Both the position numbers and the translations under genes were made by a program. The notes below the pieces were generated by a model. The model worked only from the letters and a program-made list of their open reading frames with translations, had not been told where the DNA came from and did not search any database. DNA of 64,000 bases from Ruficoccus sp. ZRK36 (GTDB lineage Bacteria > Verrucomicrobiota > Verrucomicrobiia > Opitutales > Cerasicoccaceae), in contig NZ_CP080649.1 of the NCBI RefSeq assembly GCF_019603315.1, forward strand, positions 573,501-637,500. The letters run 5' to 3'. Shown here piece by piece: positions 1-11,045 of the stretch (position 1 is its first letter; every line of letters begins with the position of its first letter).

Positions 1-411
1 GCCCATTTCAAAGACCTCGGACTTGAGGATCTGCTCGATGAACTTGGAGCGCGTCGAGAGCTTGTCCCGGGACTTCTCGGGCAACTGGTGCTGCGGCGGG
101 AACAACCCCTCTACAGCGATGCCCTTGAGGGTGTTTTTACCGGTGCGCTCAAAGATGCAGGCGCTCATGGCACCGGTGCTCAGGATGGAGGCATGCACGA
201 TGTGCTGAAAGAGCTCCTCGCGCCCGACACCAGCACCGATGGCCTCGACGAGGTTGTGCATGAACTCCACCACGATCTGCTTTTCCTGGTGGACGAGCTG
301 TTTCTCTTCGTCGATTTGCACATTTTTCCGACGCTGGCGGATATACAGCAGCCAGCCCAGGCAGGCCCCAACAAAGAGGCCCATTGCAAATCCTAAGATC
401 AACCAGATCAT
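1..411 (-). CDS. Membrane-anchored GAF-type signalling protein, probably SpoIIE/RsbU-like phosphatase (3' part outside window)
   Basis: An open frame of 137 codons reads from an ATG at 411 to the window edge without a stop, so the C-terminal part is missing. The N-terminus starts MIWLILGFAMGLFVGACLGW, one membrane segment. A charged coiled linker follows (about residues 24-45), then the start of a GAF-like region with EAIGAG and STGAMSACIFER. This resembles the front half of RsbU/SpoIIE-type PP2C phosphatases with a GAF sensor. The STAS gene just upstream on the same strand supports a partner-switching role. The phosphatase domain itself is not visible, so the class is inferred; a histidine kinase or cyclase output is also possible. 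Confidence 0.6.
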   Translation of the reverse strand, partial: MIWLILGFAMGLFVGACLGWLLYIRQRRKNVQIDEEKQLVHQEKQIVVEFMHNLVEAIGAGVGREELFQHIVHASILSTGAMSACIFERTGKNTLKGIAVEGLFPPQHQLPEKSRDKLSTRSKFIEQILKSEVFEMG

Positions 412-510
412 GACTCACTCAAGATGGACGCGAATGCCCCGCGCTGCAATCCCTGGCTTGCATGATTTTCCTACCCATAAAACCGTAACGATCGATACAG
501 GGACCCTTAC

Positions 511-540
511 AAAAAGAGCCGTCCATGATGGAACGGCTCT
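511..540 (-). terminator. Rho-independent terminator after the STAS gene
   Basis: On the minus strand an AGAGCCGT arm pairs with ACGGCTCT across a loop of about 10 nt and is followed by TTTTTGT. It lies about 33 nt past the STAS stop and before the start of the next gene, separating acnA-STAS transcription from the membrane signalling gene. Confidence 0.8.
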
Positions 541-572
541 CGGTCAATAATGTTGGCAAAAAGCACTGCCTT

Positions 573-1133
573 TCAATCCTCGTCAGCTTCCTTGTCTTTC
601 TCCACCTGCAGCCGCAGGTACGCGAGCACGTCCTGAAACTTCTTCAGGTTGCCCTTGTCGGCCTCAACCAGGTGCTCATGCGCGCGCAGCATACTCTCGG
701 CCGAGGCATGCGCCGGGCCGGGCGCCTTGGTGGCGACAGCTTGCGCACGGTCCACATCGAAGCTCAGGGAGCGCCCCTCGGCATCGACCTCAAGAATGCG
801 GTGCAGACCGAGATTGCGGACCAGCTCCAGATTTCGCTCACTCAAGCGCACCAGTGTAAGCTTGCCGGGCGGCTTTTGCTTGCGGAAGTCCATCGCGGCC
901 CCGGCCAGAATGCCGAGGAAGGTACTGTCCATCGCCGTACAACTGGCGAAGTCCACCACCACGTGGGTGCGCCCTTCCGACAGCATATGCTTAAAGAAGT
1001 CGCTGACGGGCGCACAGTTCAGGTAACTGGCCCGCCCCTGTATACGCAACAGGGCCGGGTCGGAATATCCATCTACGAGGAAAACAGGTGTGTCGTTATC
1101 TGCCATAACGCCTAGGTTAAGCAGGGGTTTCAT
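573..1133 (-). CDS. STAS-domain protein, anti-sigma factor antagonist-like
   Basis: 186 aa. The STAS fold covers about residues 17-115, with the signature AMDSTFLGIL around Ser70. In SpoIIAA/RsbV proteins the serine of this D-S motif is phosphorylated by an anti-sigma kinase and dephosphorylated by a PP2C phosphatase. About 70 extra residues follow, rich in Ala, Glu and Lys and probably helical. The ATG at 1133 is chosen because AAAGGGG lies just upstream; an internal ATG at 1108 lacks such a site. It starts 18 nt after acnA on the same strand, so the two may be cotranscribed. No anti-sigma kinase or sigma factor is in view, so the regulated process is unknown. Confidence 0.8.
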   Translation of the reverse strand: MKPLLNLGVMADNDTPVFLVDGYSDPALLRIQGRASYLNCAPVSDFFKHMLSEGRTHVVVDFASCTAMDSTFLGILAGAAMDFRKQKPPGKLTLVRLSERNLELVRNLGLHRILEVDAEGRSLSFDVDRAQAVATKAPGPAHASAESMLRAHEHLVEADKGNLKKFQDVLAYLRLQVEKDKEADED

Positions 1134-1151
1134 AACCCCTTTATATCGGCA

Positions 1152-3908
<2,757 letters not shown>

Positions 3909-3968
3909 TTTCCAGAATTGAAGTCATATTTTAAAACCGGCCCCGGGCGCAGTCACTGTCCGGCGGCC

Positions 3969-4439
3969 TTATTGCAGAGCGGCCTTGACCTCGTCAAAGG
4001 GAGGCAGGTCGTGCGGGTCCTCGCTGGACCAGCTGTAGGCGATGGTGCCGTCCTTATCGACGACGAAGGCGGAGCGCTTGGCCACGCCCTTGAGGCCGAG
4101 CAGGTCGGCGTAAAGGACATCATAGCCGGAGGCGACCTCCTTATTAAAGTCACTCAGCAGGGTGACGGTGATCTTGTTAGCCTTGGCCCAACCCTCCTGG
4201 GCGAACGGGCTGTCCACGCTGATACCGTACACGTCGGCTTCGAGCTTTTCGTAGTCATCCATGCCGGAGGAGATGCTGCACATCTCATTCTGGCAGACAC
4301 TGGTGAAGGCGAAGGGGAAAAAGAGCAGAACGGTCTTCTTCTTGCCGAAGTTGTCACTGAGGGTGACTTCCTTCAGGCCATCGGCCGTTTTGGTATTCAA
4401 CGTAAAATCAGGGGCTTGGGAGCCTTTTGAGAGAGCCAT
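3969..4439 (-). CDS. Thioredoxin-fold peroxiredoxin (AhpC/TSA family)
   Basis: 156 aa from the ATG at 4439; the frame is open further upstream but those 44 residues are unlike the family. Peroxiredoxins reduce peroxides through a peroxidatic cysteine. Here it is Cys49 in FAFTSVCQNE, matching the AhpE/BCP-like pattern P-x-A-F-T-x-x-C, with Cys54 close by. MALSKGSQAPDFTLN is the typical start of the fold. No clear C-terminal resolving cysteine is seen, so it may be a 1-Cys or AhpE-type enzyme. The gene sits 60 nt upstream of acnA on the same strand, perhaps in one unit; aconitase clusters are peroxide-sensitive, but a functional link is only inferred. Confidence 0.92.
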   Translation of the reverse strand: MALSKGSQAPDFTLNTKTADGLKEVTLSDNFGKKKTVLLFFPFAFTSVCQNEMCSISSGMDDYEKLEADVYGISVDSPFAQEGWAKANKITVTLLSDFNKEVASGYDVLYADLLGLKGVAKRSAFVVDKDGTIAYSWSSEDPHDLPPFDEVKAALQ

Positions 4440-4647
4440 AGGTTTCCGTGTTGACGTTAGAAACGAGTGAAGGAGCAAGCTACGCAGCACCTGCGTATAG
4501 TGCAAGCACAACCTCGTGATTTCGCTGTCATTGGACAGGGGAAAGGTCTGGTGGTGAGAAAGTTGCACCACACATACAGCAAGTCCGATGCCGTCCGGGA
4601 ACCTTATTTAAAATAGGAACCATTTGCAAACAGCGGGCCGCTTTTCC

Positions 4648-6003
4648 TCACCGTACGGATGAGGATGCAAGTTTGCGCTGCGGGTTGTTGACGAAGGCGG
4701 AAGCGACAAAGAGCACGAGGCAGCATCCACAGAAGATCCAGGTCGCGGTCGAGTAGGTCCCCGTAAAGTCCTCTGAGAGGCTCCAGATCAGCGGCGCAAC
4801 CGCACTGGCAATGACCAACGAGAACATGGACCAGCCACTGATCGCCCCGAGGTGCACCCGCCCGAAATAGCGCGGATAGACGACCGCCATCAACGTCCCA
4901 AAGCTGGCACCCGCGTAGCCGCCCGCGACCACATACACAATCACACCCCAGGATGCGTTCAGGTAGAGCAGCCCCAGCCCGGAGATCGCCATCGTCGCCG
5001 CCATGGCCATGAGCAGGGGCTTCAGGCGGATGCGTCCGGTCAGCCAGCCAATGAAAAAGCCGGTCGGGATGTTAATACACGTCATCCACAGGAACAGCTT
5101 ATAGAAAGCCGTCGCCTCCCAGCCGGACTCCCGCGCGATGTCCACCGCGTGAAAGCCGACTGCGGTCAGGAAAAGGCTCATCAGGCTGAAGACGGCGGTA
5201 AAGATCCAGAAGGGGTACGTCCGGATCGCCTCCGGCGCAGTAAACTCTTTGTGGACATTAAATTCCGGGTCGGACGGGCCGCTCGGCTCCGCTGGAGGGG
5301 CTTCGCCATCCATGACCAGCCCGCACTCCTCCGGGTTGTCCCGGTAGAGCAGCCAGCACAGGGCGGAAACGCCAAAGATCAGCACGACCCCCATCGCCAG
5401 CCAGGCCTCGCGCCAGCCTAAGCGAATCACGATCGAATAGAGCACCAGCGGTGCCGCTGAAAAGCAGACCCCTCCGATGGCTCCCCCCAGCGCGCTGGCG
5501 AGCCCACGTTTGCGGTTGAACCACTTGCCAAGCATGGCACGCGAGGTCATGGCGATCACGCCCTGCCCCAGAAAACGAATCATAAAAAAGCCCAGCATGA
5601 CAAGCGGCAGAGCCAGCCAGGGCGCTGGCTCGTCAGTCGGCTTGAGCAGGTGGTAGATACCCGAGCAGGCCGCCATATAAAAAAGGCTAAGCCCAAAGGC
5701 GATCTCGACCAGCGTTCCTGTGACCCGAGCCCCAAAGCGGTCAAAGAACTTCCCGATACGGGGCAGGATGAACCCGCTCAGCGCCGTGCCCACAAAATAG
5801 GCCGTGCTCAACTGCACCCGCGACAGCTCCATGTGGGAGAGCAAGTCCTCGGTAAAAGGCCCCACCCCGGCCGTCTGCCCCGGCATACTGGAGACCATAC
5901 CCATGACCGAAGCACCCACTACGACCCATCCATAAAAGAACGGTACTCGCGACGGCCTAAACGGCACATCCGGATGCAGCCACTTTCCATTACCAAACCC
6001 CAT
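4648..6003 (-). CDS. MFS transporter, OFA/monocarboxylate-porter-like
   Basis: 451 aa from the ATG at 6003; an ATG at 6054 would add 17 residues. The frame runs on to an ATG at 6126, but that part is encoded by dispersed repeat A and should not be counted. Twelve hydrophobic segments in two halves flank a soluble loop of about 45 residues in the middle (GEAPPAEPSGPSDPEFNVH region). The first segment, FFYGWVVVGASVMGMVSS, and the segment with ILPRIGKFFDRFGAR are typical of MFS carriers for anions or monocarboxylates. Substrate cannot be read from the sequence. No strong ribosome site precedes either start, so the exact N-terminus is uncertain. Confidence 0.85.
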   Translation of the reverse strand: MGFGNGKWLHPDVPFRPSRVPFFYGWVVVGASVMGMVSSMPGQTAGVGPFTEDLLSHMELSRVQLSTAYFVGTALSGFILPRIGKFFDRFGARVTGTLVEIAFGLSLFYMAACSGIYHLLKPTDEPAPWLALPLVMLGFFMIRFLGQGVIAMTSRAMLGKWFNRKRGLASALGGAIGGVCFSAAPLVLYSIVIRLGWREAWLAMGVVLIFGVSALCWLLYRDNPEECGLVMDGEAPPAEPSGPSDPEFNVHKEFTAPEAIRTYPFWIFTAVFSLMSLFLTAVGFHAVDIARESGWEATAFYKLFLWMTCINIPTGFFIGWLTGRIRLKPLLMAMAATMAISGLGLLYLNASWGVIVYVVAGGYAGASFGTLMAVVYPRYFGRVHLGAISGWSMFSLVIASAVAPLIWSLSEDFTGTYSTATWIFCGCCLVLFVASAFVNNPQRKLASSSVR

Positions 6004-6068
6004 AAGCCGCCCAGCATGCCCATCGGCAATCCCCTCGCCAAGCGCCGAATACATGAAGGATGTAACTT

Positions 6069-6237
6069 CGGGCTTACGCAGCCCGAACCCGCGGCAGGCA
6101 GAGCCTGCACTTTCGATGCTGCGCATCGGGTCGACGATTACGTAAAAACAGATTCTCTGTTTTTACGTAATCGTCGAGCAAAGCATCAAAACTGGGTGCC
6201 ACCATTCTCAAATTCATCCGCTACCGGGGCAGCGAAG
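6069..6237 (-). repeat. Dispersed palindromic repeat, copy A
   Basis: Copy in minus orientation. The core hairpin at 6131-6177 has 20-bp perfect arms (CGACGATTACGTAAAAACAG and its complement) around a 5-nt loop. It is flanked by the conserved CGATGCGCAGCATCGAAAGT on one side and CAGTTTTGATG on the other. It lies between the divergent MFS and tyrS genes, close to the MFS start. Copies B, C and D share the flanks while the arm sequence differs but still pairs. Confidence 0.85.
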
Positions 6238-6494
6238 CCCAGATCGTCCAGTATTGAGGGAGCATAGCCCCATAAAAGTCCTGTGCGGTCACGCACCTTC
6301 AGGGTGCACCGGCCGAGCTACTGGCGCTGATGAAGTGCTTGCAGGACCGGGAATTTGCCGAGAAAACCGCGCGTTTTCTGAGTAATCCGGGCGCCTGATA
6401 CGCCTATGGGCGGAGGGGGGCGCGTTTTTCCCCTTGTCGGGAAGCCCCGGTCCAGCCTTAATCTGCCCGCAAAGACTTTTACCTTTTTCTTCTC
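6238..6494. other. Rest of the MFS-tyrS intergenic region
   Basis: No gene is supported here. A 19-bp stretch at 6278-6296 recurs exactly at 7984-8002, preceded in both by AGCCCC. A short TTCAGGGTGCACC region follows. The promoter of tyrS should lie here, but no convincing -35/-10 pair stands out. Confidence 0.5.
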
Positions 6495-7676
6495 ATGAGC
6501 AGGCTGGACATTCTGAAAACAAACGCCGAGAGCATCATCGGTGACGAGGACATGATGGAGCGCATCCGCGCTGGCAAAAAGCTGAAGATCAAGCTCGGCG
6601 TCGACCCCACGCGCCCCGACCTGACCTTTGGGCACATGGTCGTCTTTAACAAGATGAAGCAGTTTCAGGCCATGGGCCACGAGTGTATCCTGCTCATCGG
6701 TGACTACACCGCCACGATCGGCGACCCCTCGGGCCGCTCCGAGACACGCCCCGTCCTGACCGACGAGGAAGTCGCCCAGAATGCCGAGACCTACCTCGAC
6801 CAGGCCTTTAAGATCCTCGACAGCAATCTGACCACCGTCCGCTACAACAGCGAGTGGTTCCGCAAGATGGACTTCTCCGAGGCGCTGAACCTGACCCGGC
6901 AGATGACCGTCGCCCGCATGCTGGAGCGCGACGACTTCGCCAAGCGCTACGCCTCCCGCACGCCGATTTCCATCGTCGAGTTCCTCTACCCGCTGATCCA
7001 GGGCTACGACTCGGTCATGCTGGAGTCCGACGTCGAGCTCGGCGGCTCCGACCAGCTCTTTAATATGCTGGTGGGCCGCGCCCTCCAGAAGAACGCCGGG
7101 CAGCCGGAGCAGACCGTCATCACCATGCCGCTGCTGGTCGGCCTCGACGGCTCGAAAAAGATGTCCAAGAGCGCGGGCAACTACATTTCGTTCAACGACT
7201 CGGCCAAGGACATGTTCGGCAAGATCATGTCCATCAACGACGACACCATGTGGGACTACTACAAGCTGCTGCTGGAGGTCGATGACGAGGTCATCGCACG
7301 CCACAAGCAGGAGCACCCGATGGAGGCCAAGAAGCACCTCGCCGTTTCGCTGACGGCCATGTTCCACTCGCTGGAAGAGGGTCGCCACGAGCGCCAGCAG
7401 TTCGAGCAGGTCTTTTCCAAAAACAAGCTGCCCGACAACATGCCGACCTTCACCTGGCAGGAAATCGCCGGTGACGAGCCCCAGCTGCCGCTGCTTGAAA
7501 CGCTCAACCGCACCCAGCTCTTTCCCAGCAAAAAGGAAGTCCGCCGCCTGATCGAACAGGGCGCGGTCAAGCTGAACGAAGAAAAGGTCTCCGATGCCTT
7601 CGCTCCGCTCGAAAAACCCGAAAAGGAGCACATCCTCCAGGCCGGTAAGCGCACCTTTGTGAAGATCGTAGCCTAG
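6495..7676 (+). CDS. tyrS: Tyrosyl-tRNA synthetase
   Basis: 393 aa, a class I aminoacyl-tRNA synthetase that charges tRNA-Tyr in the cytoplasm. The HIGH-equivalent is in LTFGHMVVF near residue 50, and the second signature is a true KMSKS in DGSKKMSKSAGNYI. KMSKS rather than KFGKS puts it in the TyrZ-like clade. The C-terminal 70 residues form an S4 RNA-binding domain (FPSKKEVRRLIEQGAVKLN). The ATG at 6495 fits the family start; no clear Shine-Dalgarno sequence precedes it. It stands alone as a plus-strand gene between repeat-rich intergenic regions. Confidence 0.97.
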   Translation: MSRLDILKTNAESIIGDEDMMERIRAGKKLKIKLGVDPTRPDLTFGHMVVFNKMKQFQAMGHECILLIGDYTATIGDPSGRSETRPVLTDEEVAQNAETYLDQAFKILDSNLTTVRYNSEWFRKMDFSEALNLTRQMTVARMLERDDFAKRYASRTPISIVEFLYPLIQGYDSVMLESDVELGGSDQLFNMLVGRALQKNAGQPEQTVITMPLLVGLDGSKKMSKSAGNYISFNDSAKDMFGKIMSINDDTMWDYYKLLLEVDDEVIARHKQEHPMEAKKHLAVSLTAMFHSLEEGRHERQQFEQVFSKNKLPDNMPTFTWQEIAGDEPQLPLLETLNRTQLFPSKKEVRRLIEQGAVKLNEEKVSDAFAPLEKPEKEHILQAGKRTFVKIVA

Positions 7677-7710
7677 CAGGGCGCAGATAATCGGCCGCGT
7701 CACACCCGGT

Positions 7711-7920
7711 GGCACTGATGCCACCGCCAACGCGGCGGCATGGGCTGCGGCGGTTGTCGCCGACTCAAACGAACCTCGTTTGGTATCACTTGTGCAACCC
7801 GCGGGGCCGCGAACGGCAGGACGCAGTCCTGCACCTGTGATCCAGCCGGATCACTGATGCCACCACTTGAGCGGCGTCATGGGCATCGGTGATTATCGCC
7901 GACTCAGACGAATTTCACTG
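7711..7920. repeat. Degenerate direct repeat, two units
   Basis: Units at about 7713-7790 and 7852-7920 both run CACTGATGCCACC..., a GGCGGCATGGGC/GGCGTCATGGGC block, then TCGCCGACTCAAACGAA/TCGCCGACTCAGACGAA, and end in TCACT. They are separated by about 60 nt containing GCAGGACGCAGTCCTGC, a short hairpin. No ORF fits here. Confidence 0.6.
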
Positions 7921-8037
7921 ACATAACAGGGAATAAAAAGGGGGCAGCGAACGCAGTGAGCGATGGGGCGGAGCCCCGTCATTGTCCTGTGCGGTCACGC
8001 ACGGGCGGAGCCCCATCAGGATGCGAAGCATCCAGGG
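7921..8037. other. Intergenic region between tyrS and hrpB ends
   Basis: The two genes converge here. It contains GGGGCGGAGCCCC hairpins and the 19-bp stretch (7984-8002) shared with 6278-6296. No coding sequence is supported. Confidence 0.5.
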
Positions 8038-8055
8038 TGAAGGGCTTGCCCTTCA
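8038..8055 (-). terminator. Palindrome across the hrpB stop codon, possible T-less terminator
   Basis: TGAAGGGC and GCCCTTCA form perfect 8-bp arms with a 2-nt loop. The TGA stop of hrpB lies inside the palindrome and no T-run follows. It may end transcription or protect the 3' end; function is inferred. Confidence 0.4.
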
Positions 8056-10581
8056 GCGCCACTCGTGCTTGGGGTAGCGGCCGCGGAGTTCCTTTTTCAC
8101 GCCTTCGTAGGAGGTCGTCCAAAAGGCGTCCAAGTCGGTCGTGAGCTGGGCGGGACGGCCATTGGGGGCGAGCAGCTCGACCACCAGCGGGTAGCGACCG
8201 CCGCAGATGGTCAGCTCCTTGTGGGGCACGTCGTAAAAGTCCTGCAGCTTACTGGAGACAATGGCGCGCCCGTCCTCATAGCGGAGCGTAACGGCCCGGC
8301 GGCGACGCGGCAGCTCAATAGTCTCGGGTACGAGTGACTCCATCGCAGCGCGCTGCTCGTGCGTCAGCCAGTCGTACACGTAGGGCTTTACCTGCACATC
8401 GCGCAGCTCCTTGGCACTGGCTGCACCGTGGCAAATCTGCTCCAGGATCATCAGGCGCCCCTCGTCGTCCAGCGGCTCGATCTCCAGCTCCGGGCAGTGC
8501 TCGGCCGCGAAGTTTACCCGTGCGATCCAGCGGTCGATACCCGTATCCCAGCTTTTGAGCGGGAGGCGTCCGGCGTGGATTTCTGCCGAGAGCAGGCGGG
8601 CGGCGGTATCGGGGTCCGGGTCGCCGCCTTCGCGGCTTTCCAGCACGAGGCCACGGAAAGTCGTCTGGCGGCGCGATTCCACGCGCTTGAAGTCCGGATC
8701 GTAAAAAGTGTCGGCAATCTGCTCGAAGTCGTCGGGGAAGTATTCGCGCAGCCACTCCTGCTCGACCTCGGTGGCAAGAGACAGGAAAACCGTGACGTCG
8801 CCGCGGGCTTCGATCTCGTCGATCTCAGCAGCCACAAAAAGCTGGGCATCCCGCAGCGCACTGTGGCGACGCAGCTCGCCCCGCCGCCCATGAACCAACC
8901 CGCAGCGCAGCGTGCCCCGGTCCAGGCGCATGGCCAACTGGTCCGAGAACGCCAGCAGCAGGCAGCGGCGCACGGCCTCTTCATCCAACGGCCCCTCGGA
9001 CGTATTCAGCCCCTGAGCCTTGGCCAATCGCAGAAATTGGGAGGCCCCACGCTCAGCCTCGCGGGCGGCCCCGGCGTGGATGGCCCATTGGCGACAAAAG
9101 CCCATGTTGTAGTTCTGCTTACGGGCCATCCCCCAGGCACGCAACAGGTGGAAAAAGTCGGAAGCAGTATCGCCCAGGAGATCTTCGCGCTCCTCGCGGC
9201 GGCGCTTGTTATCAATGGGCAGCAGGAGATTGCGGCCCTGCGCGAGCGCGGCGATGACCGCTACGTGCCAGACACAACCCAGCTCACCCGCTGCCAGAAA
9301 GAGCCGCGCGTAGCGCGGATGGGCCGGGAAGGACGCCATGCGCTGCCCCATCTCCGTCAGCCGCCCCTGATGGTCAAGGGCACCCAGGTCGCCCAGCAGC
9401 GTGACGGCGCGTGAAAGAGATTTTTCATCCGGCACATCAAACCACGGGAATGCCTCCAGATCAGCGAAGCCCGCAATCTTCAGGGTGAGCACGGTCTCCG
9501 CCAAATCAACACGGCGGACCTCCGGCAGCTCACGCGGCGGGCGGTGCTCGTGGTCCTTCTGCGTCCACAGCCGTAGGCACACCCCCGGCGCGGTACGCCC
9601 GGCGCGCCCGGCGCGCTGCTCGGCGGAAGCCTGGCTGATCTTTTCGATCAAAAGCGTATTGATGCCACGATGCGCATCAAAGCGCGCCACGCGGGCCAGC
9701 CCGGCGTCGATCACGCCACGGATACCGTCAATGGTGAGTGAGGTTTCGGCCACATTGGTAGCGACCACGATCTTGCGCCGATCATAGCGGGCCACGGCCG
9801 CATCCTGCTCGGCAGGCGGCAGCTCGCCATAAAGCGGCAGCACGATAAAGTCACGCAGGGCACGCGTAGCCTGAAGCTCCTCCACCGTGCGCCGGATTTC
9901 GTAGGCCCCCGGCATGAAGATCAAGAAGTCGCCCTCGGGCAGCTCCTCGGCCAGGCGGGAAGCCTGGCGGGCAGCCTGCTCCCAGACGGCAGCCTCTCCC
10001 CCGCCCCCGGCGTATTTGACCTCGATGGGGAACATCCGCCCCTCGGCCTTGAGGATCGGGCAGTCACCCAGGTAGGCTGAGAGCTGCTGCGTCTCCAGCG
10101 TGGCGGACATCACGACCATGAGCAGGTCCGGACGGGACTCCTGCAAGCGCCGCACCAGCGCAATCCCCAAATCCCCGTGCAGGTGGCGCTCGTGAAATTC
10201 GTCAAAAACAATCGCGCCCACGCCCTTCAGGTCTGGGTCGGCGAGCATCATGCGCAGCAGAATGCCCTCGGTCACGAACTTGATCCGCGTATCCGCGCCA
10301 AACACCCGGTCGAAGCGAATGTGGAAGCCCACCTCACCTCCGAGCGGTACGCCGCGCTCCTCAGCCACCCGTCGGGCAAGCATCCGCGCGGCCAGACGCC
10401 GGGGCTGCATGACGATGACTTCCTTTCCGGCGGGGACCAGCCCCTCATCGACCAGCATCTGCGGCACCTGCGTGGATTTACCCGAGCCAGTGGGCGCGCT
10501 GAGCACCGCCCGGTTGCCGGTGCGCAGTGTCTGGGCCAGGTCAGCCCGTAGAGCCTCGATCGGTAAATGTGTCGCCGCCAT
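8053..10581 (-). CDS. hrpB: ATP-dependent helicase HrpB (DEAH-box)
   Basis: 842 aa from the ATG at 10581, the length expected for HrpB. Motif I is APTGSGKSTQVP near residue 32, motif II is DEFHER, motif III is VVMSATLE, and motif VI is QRAGRAGR. The C-terminus PKHEWR matches the family ending R-Y-P-K-H. These superfamily 2 helicases unwind RNA, and the exact bacterial role is unsettled. The frame stays open upstream to 10902, but that portion runs through repeat B and is not family sequence, so the MAATHLPIEAL start is preferred. The stop codon is inside a perfect palindrome. Confidence 0.95.
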   Translation of the reverse strand: MAATHLPIEALRADLAQTLRTGNRAVLSAPTGSGKSTQVPQMLVDEGLVPAGKEVIVMQPRRLAARMLARRVAEERGVPLGGEVGFHIRFDRVFGADTRIKFVTEGILLRMMLADPDLKGVGAIVFDEFHERHLHGDLGIALVRRLQESRPDLLMVVMSATLETQQLSAYLGDCPILKAEGRMFPIEVKYAGGGGEAAVWEQAARQASRLAEELPEGDFLIFMPGAYEIRRTVEELQATRALRDFIVLPLYGELPPAEQDAAVARYDRRKIVVATNVAETSLTIDGIRGVIDAGLARVARFDAHRGINTLLIEKISQASAEQRAGRAGRTAPGVCLRLWTQKDHEHRPPRELPEVRRVDLAETVLTLKIAGFADLEAFPWFDVPDEKSLSRAVTLLGDLGALDHQGRLTEMGQRMASFPAHPRYARLFLAAGELGCVWHVAVIAALAQGRNLLLPIDNKRRREEREDLLGDTASDFFHLLRAWGMARKQNYNMGFCRQWAIHAGAAREAERGASQFLRLAKAQGLNTSEGPLDEEAVRRCLLLAFSDQLAMRLDRGTLRCGLVHGRRGELRRHSALRDAQLFVAAEIDEIEARGDVTVFLSLATEVEQEWLREYFPDDFEQIADTFYDPDFKRVESRRQTTFRGLVLESREGGDPDPDTAARLLSAEIHAGRLPLKSWDTGIDRWIARVNFAAEHCPELEIEPLDDEGRLMILEQICHGAASAKELRDVQVKPYVYDWLTHEQRAAMESLVPETIELPRRRRAVTLRYEDGRAIVSSKLQDFYDVPHKELTICGGRYPLVVELLAPNGRPAQLTTDLDAFWTTSYEGVKKELRGRYPKHEWR

Positions 10582-10649
10582 AAAACACCCAGCGCAAACC
10601 ACCGCCGCCCCCGCGACAAGCCTGGATGTGTGTGGGCTAAATGTTTTTC

Positions 10650-10790
10650 TGGGCTTATACCGCCCTGACCCGTAGCAGCCAGAGGCTGCACTTTCGATGC
10701 TGCGCATCGTGTCAGCGATTGGTGAAAACAGCTTAGCTGTTTTCACCAATCGCTGAGCAACGCATAAAACGAGCGCACCATTTAGTACGT
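10650..10790 (-). repeat. Dispersed palindromic repeat, copy B
   Basis: Minus-oriented copy. The hairpin at 10713-10756 has arms starting CAGCGATTGGTGAAAACAG and one bulged base. The conserved flank GATGCGCAGCATCGAAAGTG is present on the minus strand, followed by a GCAGCCTCTGGCTGC hairpin. It lies upstream of hrpB and directly abuts repeat F. Confidence 0.85.
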
Positions 10791-10795
10791 GGGTC

Positions 10796-10881
10796 CGTTG
10801 ATGATAGAAACGCCTCCTTGGCATTTTTCTCCTGAAAATGCCGAGGTAATTCAATGGATCACGGGTGCAGGGCATACCCCG
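10796..10881 (+). repeat. Dispersed repeat family 2, copy F
   Basis: This stretch aligns along about 85 nt with 47574-47660: AGAAACGC, TGGCAT, CCTGAAAATGCC, then GGATCACGGGT and a CAGGGC hairpin end. TGGCAT and CCTGAAAATGCC form a stem. It follows copy B immediately, making a composite of two families. Confidence 0.6.
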
Positions 10882-10882
10882 C

Positions 10883-10917
10883 AAAAAAGAACCGGCCCCC
10901 ATGGAAGGGGGCCGGCC
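10883..10917 (-). terminator. Rho-independent terminator after the hsp20 pair
   Basis: On the minus strand CCGGCCCCC pairs with GGGGGCCGG across a 6-nt loop, followed by TTCTTTTTTG. It lies about 130 nt beyond the stop of the second hsp20 gene and is the likely end of that operon. Confidence 0.8.
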
Positions 10918-11045
10918 GCTGATGTGCTGTTACTTACTTACTGCTAGGATTGTCTGCTACTAAAGTAAGAACCGCACACTCCTGATTTATTCCATTCGCA
11001 CTGCCTAAACTCAAAACTCACAGAGCCTGGAAAAACCGTGGTCGC

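Noticed and set aside
6318-7730. 470-codon frame antisense to tyrS
   Set aside because: tyrS has full family signatures on the plus strand; the antisense frame has none.
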